From NCBI GenBank assembly GCA_002839995.1, contig PGZC01000002.1, positions 1 to 64,000 on the forward strand: DNA of 64,000 nucleotides, read 5' to 3'. Below, in pieces: positions 25,948-34,314 of the stretch. The notes below the pieces were generated by a model. That model did no database searches, was not told the DNA's origin, and worked only from the letters and a program-made list of their open reading frames with translations. A program made the position numbers and the translations under genes. Numbering within the stretch: the first letter of the stretch is position 1; every line of letters starts with the position of its first letter. The DNA is from Gammaproteobacteria bacterium HGW-Gammaproteobacteria-4. Its GTDB lineage: Bacteria; Pseudomonadota; Gammaproteobacteria; Xanthomonadales; Xanthomonadaceae.

Positions 25948-26042
25948 GTCGGCTCCACCGCTGCGCGGTTTGAGCCGACCCACAGCCAACATCGCGCGTG
26001 CCCGACGTAGGTCGGATCAAGCGCCGAAGGCGTGGATCCGAC
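25948..26042. repeat. Two intergenic hairpin repeats
   Basis: GTCGGCTC at 25948-25955 pairs with GAGCCGAC at 25972-25979. GTCGGATC at 26011-26018 pairs with GATCCGAC at 26035-26042. The second is of the GTAGGTCGGATCAAGCG type that recurs in many gammaproteobacteria. They fill the gap between the glycosyltransferase and methyltransferase genes. Confidence 0.6.
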
Positions 26043-26135
26043 GTTATCGCCCCGGTTTGTCTGCATGCTGCCAGGCCGGTAAAAATGCAACCATGTGCGC
26101 ATGTATTTCGACGGAACCTCCTCTTTATAACCGCC

Positions 26136-27002
26136 ATGACCACTCCCGAACTCCCGTTTACCGGCGAACGTTTCACCCCGGAATGCGTGCGCGAGATCTG
26201 GCACGAGCACTGGCATCGCTATGCGTTTGCCGCGCCGCTGGCACGCGAACGGCGGCTGCTGGACGCCGCCTGTGGCGAGGGTTTCGGTAGCGCGCTGCTG
26301 GCGCGTGCCAGCGCGCGTTCGGTTCTCGGCATCGATCTCGCCGACAGCGCCATCAACCATGCACGTGCGCGTTACGGCGCGCAGCCCGGCCTGCGTTTCG
26401 AACAGGCGGATGCCTGTGCGCTCGATGCGCTGCCCGACGCCAGCTTCGACCTGATCGTCAGCTTTGAAACCCTGGAACATGTCGATCGCCAGGACGCGAT
26501 GCTGCGCGGATTCTCCCGCTTGCTCGGCGACCGGGGCCTGCTGCTGATCTCCACGCCCGACAAAGCCAACTACAGTGATGCGACCGGCCAGAACAACCCG
26601 TACCACGTGCGCGAGCTGTACCGCGAGGAGTTCGAGCAGTTGCTTGATCGGCACTTTCCGGCGCGCCGCCTGTACGCACAGAAGCTGTTGTTCCAGTCGG
26701 CGCTGTGGGCGCTCGATCCGCTCGGCGGCGGCGCGCTGACGCACACCCAGCACATGGATTCGCTGCACGAGGGATTGCATTATCCGCCGCTCTACTATCT
26801 CGCGGTGTGCGCAAATAGCGAGCAGGCGCTGGCCGGTCTGCCACAGCTGTCGCTGTTCGGCGATGCCGGCGAGAGCGTGTACGCGCATTACAACGACGAG
26901 GTGCGCCGGCACATGGCGGCTGGCGAGCGGCTGGCGCAGCTCGAACGCGAGCTGGACAACGCCAAAGCGCAACTCGCGCGGCTCAAGGCTGAACGTGGCT
27001 GA
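26136..27002 (+). CDS. Class I SAM-dependent methyltransferase
   Basis: This is a 288-residue methyltransferase. The SAM-binding loop is LLDAACGEGFGSALLA, followed by the acidic VLGIDLADSAINHAR and FDLIVSFETLEHV. The C terminus has a short coiled coil (RLAQLERELDNAKAQLARLK), common in methyltransferases of O-antigen loci that work with tethered substrates. The start at 26136 was preferred over an upstream frame because the core begins there. Its end overlaps the GTG of the next gene. It may cap or modify the glycan exported by the ABC pair. Confidence 0.82.
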   Translation: MTTPELPFTGERFTPECVREIWHEHWHRYAFAAPLARERRLLDAACGEGFGSALLARASARSVLGIDLADSAINHARARYGAQPGLRFEQADACALDALPDASFDLIVSFETLEHVDRQDAMLRGFSRLLGDRGLLLISTPDKANYSDATGQNNPYHVRELYREEFEQLLDRHFPARRLYAQKLLFQSALWALDPLGGGALTHTQHMDSLHEGLHYPPLYYLAVCANSEQALAGLPQLSLFGDAGESVYAHYNDEVRRHMAAGERLAQLERELDNAKAQLARLKAERG

Positions 27003-27849
27003 CATCGCCGCCGTGGTGGTCGGCCATTTCAGCCAGAGCACGCTCGATGCGTGCCTGAGCCGGCTGCTGGCCAGCACCGCCGTCGCCCGCGTGGTGGTGG
27101 TCGATAACGGTTCGCGCGATGACAGCGTGGCGATTGCCAAGGCGCACGCCGCGCGTGATCCGCGCGTGCTGGTGCTGGCCAACGCGCACAACCCCGGGTT
27201 CGCCGCCGCCTGCAATCAGGGTGCCGCGCAGTGCAGCGAGCCGTGGCTGGCGCTGGTCAACCCCGATTGTCTGCTCGCCACGTCCGATCTGGAGGCGCTG
27301 CGCGAACTGGCCGGCACGCGCAGCGATGTCGGTATCGTTGGCGCCGATCTGGTGGATGACGCCGGCGTGCGCGACAGCGCAGCACGCCGCCACGAACTTA
27401 CCCTGGCGCGCCTGCTGGCCGGGTTGGGTCGGCGCGACAGCCTGGCCATCGCCGCCGATGAGCAACAGGCGCTGCAACGCGTCGATGCGGTTTCCGGTGC
27501 GCTGATGCTGATGCCGCGCAGCGTGTTCGATGCGCTTGGCGGTTTCGATGACGGCTACCGGCTGCACGCCGAAGACCTTGACCTGTGCCGGCGCGTGCGC
27601 GACGCCGGCCACGGTGTGTACGTCGCCAATCGCGTGCGCGTGCTGCACGTGCGTGGCGTGTCGAGCCGGCGCCGACCGTATTGGGTGGAGTGGCAGAAAC
27701 ATCGCGGCATCTGGCGCTACCTGCGCCGCTTCGACCCGCAATTGCGCAATCCGTGGTGGCGGGCGTTCGCCTGGGTGCTGGTATGGGCACATCTGCCGCT
27801 GGCGGCGTTGCGGGTGGCGCTTGCGCGCAAACCGCCTCGGTCGCCATAG
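26995..27849 (+). CDS. Family 2 glycosyltransferase (rhamnosyltransferase-like)
   Basis: This 284-residue glycosyltransferase starts with GTG within the end of the methyltransferase gene. VVVVDNGSRDDSV and WLALVNPDCLLA form the donor site. SGALMLMPRSVFDALGGFDDGY and LHAEDLDLCRRVRDAGH are typical of rhamnosyl-type GT2 enzymes. A hydrophobic C-terminal stretch (AFAWVLVWAHLPLAALRV) suggests membrane association. Confidence 0.85.
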   Translation: MADIAAVVVGHFSQSTLDACLSRLLASTAVARVVVVDNGSRDDSVAIAKAHAARDPRVLVLANAHNPGFAAACNQGAAQCSEPWLALVNPDCLLATSDLEALRELAGTRSDVGIVGADLVDDAGVRDSAARRHELTLARLLAGLGRRDSLAIAADEQQALQRVDAVSGALMLMPRSVFDALGGFDDGYRLHAEDLDLCRRVRDAGHGVYVANRVRVLHVRGVSSRRRPYWVEWQKHRGIWRYLRRFDPQLRNPWWRAFAWVLVWAHLPLAALRVALARKPPRSP

Positions 27850-27891
27850 TCAGCTATAAAACCCGTCAATCACGAAGTCCCTCGTCCCAGC

Positions 27892-27988
27892 GAGAGCAAG
27901 AACGGATAGTCCGCAAAAAACGCAAAGGGCGCAAAAAAAAACACCAAAATGTGGGCTTTCCTTTGCGCACTTTGCGTCCTTTGCGGAC
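27892..27988. repeat. Dispersed GCAAAG/CTTTGCG hairpin repeat, copy 1
   Basis: GAGAGCAAGAACGG leads into TCCGCAAAAAACGCAAAGG on the left. The right side is CTTTGCGCACTTTGCGTCCT followed by TTGCGGA. The halves are complementary. Copies occur at 34184-34277 and, as one arm, at 48428-48457. No coding potential was seen. Bases 27989-28088 hold nothing recognisable. Confidence 0.65.
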
Positions 27989-28088
27989 CACTTGCTTCTC
28001 CCGAGTCCCGACGATGGGTTTCGCTGCGCGCTACCCATCCTGCGAGGCTGATGCTTTTGTCGGAGCACCCGGTAGGCGACCACCACCT

Positions 28089-28451
28089 TCACTCCGGATC
28101 GGCGGGCTCGATCGCCATTGCATCGTCGGCGTCTTCAGCATCCGGGTAGGTGGTGCTCACCGGTGCGTTGTGCACCTGCTTGCCGCGCGCGGGCGGCAGC
28201 AACGCCGAGGCGGCATCGGCTTGCAGAATCAGCTCGCCGCGCCGGGCATCGGGGATTTCCTGCCAATGGCAATCCAGCAACGCGCCTTCCAGCGCGTACA
28301 GCAGATTCAGGCTGGGCCGGAACCCGGCCCGCTTGATACGGATGAACGAAGCCACCGCACCCAATTCGGTCAGCTCCTCGATCGAGTGAATGCCTACCTG
28401 CCGCAGCCACGCCGCCGACTTGGGGCCGATGTTGCGCACCTTGCCCTTCAT
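28089..28451 (-). CDS. TfoX C-terminal domain protein
   Basis: This is a 120-residue protein. Residues 1-75 (VRNIGPKSAAWLRQVGIHS, then ELTELGAVASFIRIKRAG and SLNLLYALEGALLDCHW) match the C-terminal helix-hairpin-helix domain of TfoX/Sxy competence regulators. The N-terminal TfoX domain is absent, so a role in competence is uncertain. The ATG overlaps the stop of the fRMsr gene (ATGA). The acidic tail from about residue 95 is poorly conserved. Confidence 0.8.
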   Translation of the reverse strand: MKGKVRNIGPKSAAWLRQVGIHSIEELTELGAVASFIRIKRAGFRPSLNLLYALEGALLDCHWQEIPDARRGELILQADAASALLPPARGKQVHNAPVSTTYPDAEDADDAMAIEPADPE

Positions 28452-28930
28452 CGCAGCGTCTCCAGCCAGGCGTCGGCAATGGCTTCCATGCCGGCCTGAT
28501 CCTCGGTATCGAAGCGGGCCCGCTTGGAGCTGTCCAGATCGAGCACGCCGATCAGTTCGGCGCCGGCAAACAACGGCACCACCAACTCCGAGCGCGAGGC
28601 CGAATCGCAGGGAATATGGCCAGGAAAGGTATCCACGTCGTCGATACGCTGGCTGTGGCCAGTGCTCGCCGCCGCACCGCACACACCCTTGCTCAGCGGA
28701 ATGCGGATGCAGGCTGGCAAGCCCTGGAACGGGCCGACCACCAGCTCGGTGCCATCGTAGAAATAAAACCCGGCCCAGTTGACGTCGGCCAGGCTGTGAT
28801 AAATCAGCGCCGACAGGTTGGCGGCATTGGCGATGCGATCGCGCTCGCCGTGCATCAGCGCCCGCGCCTGCGCCAGCAACTGCGCGTATTGCTCGGATTT
28901 GCTGCCGCTGAGTGCGCTACTGGTGAACAT
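28448..28930 (-). CDS. GAF-domain free methionine-(R)-sulfoxide reductase
   Basis: This 160-residue single GAF-domain enzyme reduces free methionine-R-sulfoxide. The three family cysteines are visible in LPACIRIPLSKGVCGAA and HIPCDSASRSELVVPL, with VNWAGFYFYDG before them and LIGVLDLDS after. The start at 28930 follows AAGGAG with six bases of spacing. It is translationally coupled to the TfoX-C gene. Role in oxidative damage repair, cytoplasmic. Confidence 0.9.
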   Translation of the reverse strand: MFTSSALSGSKSEQYAQLLAQARALMHGERDRIANAANLSALIYHSLADVNWAGFYFYDGTELVVGPFQGLPACIRIPLSKGVCGAAASTGHSQRIDDVDTFPGHIPCDSASRSELVVPLFAGAELIGVLDLDSSKRARFDTEDQAGMEAIADAWLETLR

Positions 28931-29015
28931 GGGAATCTCCTTCAAAATTCAGTGTACCAGTGCGCGGGCACCGCGAAAAACCTGCGGCGTGACGGTCGGC
29001 TGCTTCGCAGCAGCG

Positions 29016-29040
29016 GTCGCGCACAGGGTGCGCTCCTACA
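29016..29040. repeat. Partial copy of the TAGGAGC dispersed repeat
   Basis: GTCGCGCACAGGGTGCGCTC followed by CTACA is one arm of the family described at 9428-9508. A degenerate second arm follows near 29058-29072. Confidence 0.5.
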
Positions 29041-29153
29041 GGGCTGCTTAATCGCAATTGTGGGAGCTGCGATTGCACCTGCGCGTCCATGCGCCCGCAT
29101 GTGGCTACAATCCTCTGCCTGCACACACCGCCACACCACCAGGGGTTTCAGAG

Positions 29154-29834
29154 ATGGCGAGCATCTATGTCACCGGCACCGACACCGGCGTCGGCAAGTC
29201 GCTGGTGTCGGCCGCCTTGCTGCATGCGTTGCGCGCGCGCGGCCTGCACGCGCTGGGCATGAAACCGGTGGCCAGCGGTTGTACGCAACACCACGGGCAA
29301 TGGCAGAACGACGACGCGCTGGCGTTACGCGCCGCCGGCAGTACGCCGTGGCCGGATTATGCGCTGATCAATCCGTTCGCCCTGCCCGAGCCGACCGCGC
29401 CCGAGATCGCTGCGGAACAGGCGGGGGCCACGGTGTCACTGGCGCCGCTGGTCGCTGCGCACACGGCGTTGGCGGCACAGGCCGACTGGGTGGTGGTGGA
29501 AGGCGTTGGTGGCTGGTGCGCGCCGCTGGCGGCAGGGATCGAGCAATCCGATCTGGTCGCTGCGCTGGGCATGCCGCCGGTGCTGCTGGTAGTCGGCATC
29601 CGTCTGGGCTGCATCAACCATGCCCGGCTCACCGCGCGCGCCGTGCTCGGCGATGGCCACGCGCTGGCCGGCTGGATCGGCAGCGTGATCGACCCGGCGA
29701 TGGCGCACCGCGAGCGCACCTGCGCGATCTTGCGCCGCGAGCTGCCTGCGCCGTGCCTGGGCGTGCTGGAACATTCGCCATCGCCCGATCCGGCCGCACT
29801 GGCGACACGGATCGTTCTGCCCATGATCGGATGA
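29154..29834 (+). CDS. bioD: Dethiobiotin synthetase BioD
   Basis: This is a 226-residue ATP-dependent enzyme that closes the ureido ring of dethiobiotin from diaminopelargonic acid and CO2. The P-loop is YVTGTDTGVGKSLVSAALL. LGMKPVASG, the acidic NDDALALRAA and VVVEGVGGWCAPL are family motifs. The second half contains the nucleotide-binding strand VLLVVGIRLGCINHA. No other biotin gene is adjacent. Confidence 0.9.
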   Translation: MASIYVTGTDTGVGKSLVSAALLHALRARGLHALGMKPVASGCTQHHGQWQNDDALALRAAGSTPWPDYALINPFALPEPTAPEIAAEQAGATVSLAPLVAAHTALAAQADWVVVEGVGGWCAPLAAGIEQSDLVAALGMPPVLLVVGIRLGCINHARLTARAVLGDGHALAGWIGSVIDPAMAHRERTCAILRRELPAPCLGVLEHSPSPDPAALATRIVLPMIG

Positions 29835-29959
29835 CGGGCCTTTCGTCACATGCCGTGGCCTGCAAGACACCGTAAACTGATCCGCTTGTCGACGCCGATC
29901 ATCGCCGGCGTCATCCGTCACGCATCCGGCAACGACCGAGCGTCAAGGGAATCACGCTT

Positions 29960-31006
29960 ATGCGCAACCGCAAGTCCGCACTTTTCGCGCTGTGCCTGCT
30001 GCCGCTGGCAGCGCTCGCCCAGGATGGACCGCCGGGCGGCATGGCGACGGCGGTGGAAGTATTCACCGTCGCCGCGCAACCGCTCGACAACACCCTTGGC
30101 AGCGTCGGCACGCTGATCGCCGAAGACGCCGTCGTCATCCGCCCCGAACTCGCCGGCCTGATCGCGAAAATGCACGTTCAGGACGGTGCGCGTGTGAAAG
30201 CCGGGCAAGCCTTGTTCAGCCTGGAATCGCAGTTGTTGTACGCCGAGCACCAGGAAGCGATCGCCAATCTGGAACGCTCGCGGCGCGGCTATAAACGTGC
30301 CGAAGAGCTGGTCGCCAAACAATTGCTGGCGCGCTCGGAATTCGACCAGGCCAAGGCCGACCTCGGCGTGGACAAGGCGCGTGCCGATTCCGCCGCCATC
30401 CGCCTGGCCAAGACCACGATCAAGGCGCCGTTCGATGGCGTGATCGGGCTGCAACAGGTCTCGCTGGGCGATTACGTGCAGCCCGGACAGGCGCTGACCA
30501 ATCTGGTCCGCCTCGATCCGATGCGGGTCGATTTTCAGGTGCCGGAAAGCGCATTGGGCAAACTCAACGCCGGCCTGCCGGTGCGGGTACGGGTGGATGC
30601 GTTTCCGGAGCGGGCATTCGCCGGCAAGGTGATCGCGATCGACCCGCAGATCAATCCGGCCACCCGCAGCGTGCTGGTGCGCGCCAGCGTCGGCAATGCC
30701 GACAACGCCCTGTTGCCGGGGCTGTTTGCGCGGGTTGAACTGGTGCTGGCGCAGCGTGCCAACGCACTGCTGGTGCCAGAGCGCGCGTTGTGGCCGATCG
30801 GCGCGCAGGTCTTCGTGTTCCGTGTGGTCGACGGCAAGGCGCAGCAGGTGCAAGTGCGCGTCGGCGAGCGTTTGCCGGGGCAGGTCGAAATCCGCTCCGG
30901 GCTGAGCGCGGGCGATGTGATCGTGACCGCCGGCCAGCCCAAGCTGTACGACGGCGCGGCGGTCGCAATTGCCGGCGGCGATGCGCAGCCCGCGCCGACA
31001 AAGTAA
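29960..31006 (+). CDS. RND efflux periplasmic adaptor (membrane fusion protein)
   Basis: This is a 348-residue exported adaptor with a signal peptide (cut after ALAQ). Lipoyl and hairpin parts are seen in LAGLIAKMHVQDGARVKAGQ and in a short coiled coil (LERSRRGYKRAEELVAK). The barrel domain includes IKAPFDGVIGLQQVSLGDYV. It links the RND pump encoded ten bases downstream to an outer-membrane channel, for which no gene is present. Substrates are unknown. The closest type is the MexJ/AcrA-like two-gene pumps of this order. Confidence 0.88.
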   Translation: MRNRKSALFALCLLPLAALAQDGPPGGMATAVEVFTVAAQPLDNTLGSVGTLIAEDAVVIRPELAGLIAKMHVQDGARVKAGQALFSLESQLLYAEHQEAIANLERSRRGYKRAEELVAKQLLARSEFDQAKADLGVDKARADSAAIRLAKTTIKAPFDGVIGLQQVSLGDYVQPGQALTNLVRLDPMRVDFQVPESALGKLNAGLPVRVRVDAFPERAFAGKVIAIDPQINPATRSVLVRASVGNADNALLPGLFARVELVLAQRANALLVPERALWPIGAQVFVFRVVDGKAQQVQVRVGERLPGQVEIRSGLSAGDVIVTAGQPKLYDGAAVAIAGGDAQPAPTK

Positions 31007-31015
31007 GGACTCCGC

Positions 31016-34000
31016 ATGATCCTCTCCGACACCTCGATCCGCCGCCCGGTGCTGGCGACGGTGATGAACGTGGTGCTGATCCTGGTCGGCGTGATCGCCT
31101 ACGAGCGATTGAGCGTGCGCCTGATCCCGAATGTCGATACGCCAGTGGTGACCGTCGCCACCTCGTATCCGGGCGCCAATGCGCAGGTCATCGAATCGCA
31201 GATCACCAAACCGATCGAAGATGTGCTCTCGGGCATCGAGGGTGTGGATTTCATCAGTTCGGTCAACCGCGCCGAACAGAGCCAGATCACGGTGACCTTC
31301 CTGCTCGACCGCGATGCCGACGCCGCTGCCTCGGACGTACGCGACCGGGTCGCGCAGGCGCGCCAGTTCCTGCCCGAAGAGGCCGACGAGCCGATCGTGC
31401 AGAAACAGGAAGGCGATGCGCAGCCGATCATCTATCTGGCGTTCTCATCGGATCGGCACAGCCGGGTCGAGATCGGCGACGCCGCCGAACGGCTGGTCAA
31501 GGATCGGGTGCAGACCATCCCCGGCGTTGCCCAGGCGCAGGTGTACGGCACCCGTTATGCGATGCGCGTGTGGTTGCAGCCCGACCGCCTTGCCGCCTTC
31601 GCCTTGGCGCCGGCCGATATCGAGGCGGCATTGCGGGCGCAGAATGTCGAGATTCCGGCCGGCCGCGTGGAAAGCATCGATCGCGAGTTCACGGTGCTGG
31701 CGCAAACCGATCTGGCGACGCCGGAACAGTTCGCAGCGGTGATCGTGCGCGAGGTGAACGGTTATCCGGTGCGCATCGGCGATGTCGCGCGGGTCGAGCT
31801 GGGTCAGGATCAGGGCCGTTTCAGTGCGCGCTTCAACGGCCGCACCGCGGTGCCGCTCGGCATCGTCAAGCAGGCGGTAGCCAACCCGCTGGAAATCTCC
31901 GATGCGCTGCAGGAAATGCTGCCGCAGATCGAGCGTTCGCTGCCCGATGGCATGAAGGTCGAGATTGCCTACGACTCCACCATATTCATCCGCGCCTCGA
32001 TCAAGGAGGTCTACATCACCATTGCCGAAGCGGTCGGCCTGGTCGTGCTGGTGATCTTCTTCTTCCTGCGCAGCGGTCGCGCCACCCTGATTCCGCTGGT
32101 GACGATACCGGTGTCGCTGATCGGCGCCTTTGCGTTGATGGCGGCGCTGGGCTTCAGCATCAACACCCTCACCCTGCTCGCGCTGGTGCTGGCGATCGGC
32201 CTGGTCGTCGACGACGCCATCGTGATGCTGGAGAACATCTACCGCTACATCGAGCAGGGCATGTCGCCGCGCGAGGCGGCGTTCAAGGGCAGCGGCGAGA
32301 TCGCGTTCGCGGTCATTGCGATGACCCTCACCCTGGCGGCAGTGTATGCGCCGATGGCATTCCAGACCGGGCGCACCGGCAAGCTGTTCACCGAGTTCGC
32401 ACTTACCCTCGCCGGCGCGGTGCTGGTATCGGGCTTCACCGCACTCACGCTGTCGCCGATGATGTGCTCGCGGCTACTGCGCCATGAAGCCCGGCACGGG
32501 GCGATGTATCGCCGTATCGAAGGCTGGCTGGCAGCGCTGGATAGCGGCTACCGGTATGCGCTGAAGCGCGTGCTCGGCTGGCGCTGGGCGATGCTCGGCA
32601 CCGCGGCAGCGATGACGGCGGCGATGCTGTGGTTGTTTACCACCCTGCCGCAGGAGCTGGCGCCGCAGGAGGACCAGGGCATCATGATCGGTTTTGCGAT
32701 TGCGCCGGAAGGATCGACGCTCGATTACACCGATGGCTACATGAAGCAGATGGAATCGGTGTTGAAGGACGTGCCGGAAATCCAGATGTACTTCCAGATC
32801 ACCGGATTCCCGGTGGTGACCAATGGCATCACCTTCGCACGCTTCGTCGACTGGTCCAGGCGCGGGCGCAGTGCCGGCGAGATCGTCGGCGCGATGTTCC
32901 CGCAATTCATGGGTCTGGCCGGCGTGCTGGCGTTTCCGATCATGCCGCCGCCGCTGGGCCAGAACGACTTCGGCCAGCCGCTGCAATTCGTGGTGCAGAC
33001 CACCGGCACCTGGGAGGAACTGGACGCCACCGTGCAGGCGATGCTGGCGAAGATGCGCGAGAATCCGGGCCTGACCAACGCCGACTCCGACCTCAAACTC
33101 AACAAGCCCGAGCTGCGGATCGCAGTCGATCGCGAAAAGATCAGCGCCGTCGGGGCCAGCGTGATCGAGGTCGGCCGCACCATCGAAACGCTGATGGGCG
33201 GGCGCAACGTCACCCGTTTCAAACGCGGCGCCGAACAATACGACGTGATCGTGCAGGTCGAGGACGCGGCCCGGCGCACGCCGGGCGATCTGCGCAACAT
33301 CCACGTGCGCGGCAAGGACGGGCAAATGGTGCAGCTCGCGAATCTCGCCACCGTCGAGGAGACCGTCGCCGCCAAGGAGCTCAACCACTTCAACAAGCTG
33401 CGTTCGGCCACCGTCAGCGCCGGTCTGGCGCCGGGTTATGCGATGGGCGATGCGATCGGCTGGATGGAAACCACACTGGATCAGGTCGCGCCCGAGGCGC
33501 TGTACGACCTGTCCGGCCAGGCGCGCGAGTTTCGCGCTTCATCGAGCAGTTTCGCCACCTTGCTGCTGCTGTCGGTGATCTTCATCTACCTGGTGCTGGC
33601 GGCGCAGTTCGAAAGCTTCATCGATCCGTTCATCATTCTGTTCTCGGTGCTGCCGGCGTTTTTCGGCGCGTTCGTGGCACTCAAGCTCAGCGGTGGCAGC
33701 TGGAACATCTACAGCCAGATCGGCGTGATCACCCTGATCGGTCTGATCGCCAAGCACGGCATCCTGATCGTCGAGTTCGCCAATCAGTTGCGCGAGCGCG
33801 GCGAAACCAAACTGCAAGCGGTTGCGGAAGCGGCAGCACTGCGCCTGCGCCCGATCCTGATGACCACCGGCGCGATGGTGCTGGGCGCGATTCCGCTGGC
33901 GCTGGCCAGCGGTGCCGGTGCCGAGGCGCGCCACCAGATCGGCTGGGTGATCGTCGGCGGCATGAGCTTTGGTACCGCCTTCACCCTGTTCCTGGTGCCG

Positions 34001-34045
34001 GTGGGTTACCTGCTGCTGTCGCGCACGCGCACCGTTTTTTCGTAG
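31016..34045 (+). CDS. RND efflux pump, inner-membrane transporter
   Basis: This is a 1,009-residue proton-driven transporter of the HAE1 type. It begins SDTSIRRPVLATVMNVVLIL, with VDTPVVTVATSYPGA next. Helix 4 carries LALVLAIGLVVDDAIVMLEN, the Asp pair for proton relay. Later features are TEFALTLAGAVLVSGFTAL and GLIAKHGILIVEFANQLRE. Two large periplasmic loops give the normal length. It works with the adaptor encoded upstream. Confidence 0.92.
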   Translation: MILSDTSIRRPVLATVMNVVLILVGVIAYERLSVRLIPNVDTPVVTVATSYPGANAQVIESQITKPIEDVLSGIEGVDFISSVNRAEQSQITVTFLLDRDADAAASDVRDRVAQARQFLPEEADEPIVQKQEGDAQPIIYLAFSSDRHSRVEIGDAAERLVKDRVQTIPGVAQAQVYGTRYAMRVWLQPDRLAAFALAPADIEAALRAQNVEIPAGRVESIDREFTVLAQTDLATPEQFAAVIVREVNGYPVRIGDVARVELGQDQGRFSARFNGRTAVPLGIVKQAVANPLEISDALQEMLPQIERSLPDGMKVEIAYDSTIFIRASIKEVYITIAEAVGLVVLVIFFFLRSGRATLIPLVTIPVSLIGAFALMAALGFSINTLTLLALVLAIGLVVDDAIVMLENIYRYIEQGMSPREAAFKGSGEIAFAVIAMTLTLAAVYAPMAFQTGRTGKLFTEFALTLAGAVLVSGFTALTLSPMMCSRLLRHEARHGAMYRRIEGWLAALDSGYRYALKRVLGWRWAMLGTAAAMTAAMLWLFTTLPQELAPQEDQGIMIGFAIAPEGSTLDYTDGYMKQMESVLKDVPEIQMYFQITGFPVVTNGITFARFVDWSRRGRSAGEIVGAMFPQFMGLAGVLAFPIMPPPLGQNDFGQPLQFVVQTTGTWEELDATVQAMLAKMRENPGLTNADSDLKLNKPELRIAVDREKISAVGASVIEVGRTIETLMGGRNVTRFKRGAEQYDVIVQVEDAARRTPGDLRNIHVRGKDGQMVQLANLATVEETVAAKELNHFNKLRSATVSAGLAPGYAMGDAIGWMETTLDQVAPEALYDLSGQAREFRASSSSFATLLLLSVIFIYLVLAAQFESFIDPFIILFSVLPAFFGAFVALKLSGGSWNIYSQIGVITLIGLIAKHGILIVEFANQLRERGETKLQAVAEAAALRLRPILMTTGAMVLGAIPLALASGAGAEARHQIGWVIVGGMSFGTAFTLFLVPVGYLLLSRTRTVFS

Positions 34046-34078
34046 CCCGGGTTGAGGCCCAACGGGCCGGAACCCGGG
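34046..34078. repeat. CCCGGGTT hairpin repeat after the efflux gene
   Basis: CCCGGGTT at 34046-34053 pairs with AACCCGGG at 34071-34078. The GTAGCCCGGGTTGAGG type is a common dispersed repeat and may act as a transcription end, although no T-run follows. Confidence 0.5.
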
Positions 34079-34183
34079 ACCGCGTCGCGGCTGCGGCGTT
34101 GCGATGACAATGAAGGCATTGCCCGTTGTGAGTCCACGCATTGAACCGGGTTGCGGTACATGGATGGATGTTTACGGCCCGGA

Positions 34184-34277
34184 CAAGAGCAAGAACGGTC
34201 CGCAAAGCACGCGAAGGACGCAAAGAAAGCAAATCGAGATTTGGATCTTCCTTTGCGAGCTTTGCGTTCTTTGCGAA
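34184..34277. repeat. Dispersed GCAAAG/CTTTGCG hairpin repeat, copy 2
   Basis: AGAGCAAGAACGGTCCGCAA starts the left arm and CTTTGCGAGCTTTGCGTTCT the right arm. It shares the AGAGCAAGAACGG lead and the two complementary arms with 27892-27988. Confidence 0.65.
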
Positions 34278-34314
34278 CCCAATGCGCTTTATGCTCTTCC
34301 GCAAGTCCCCGGCA

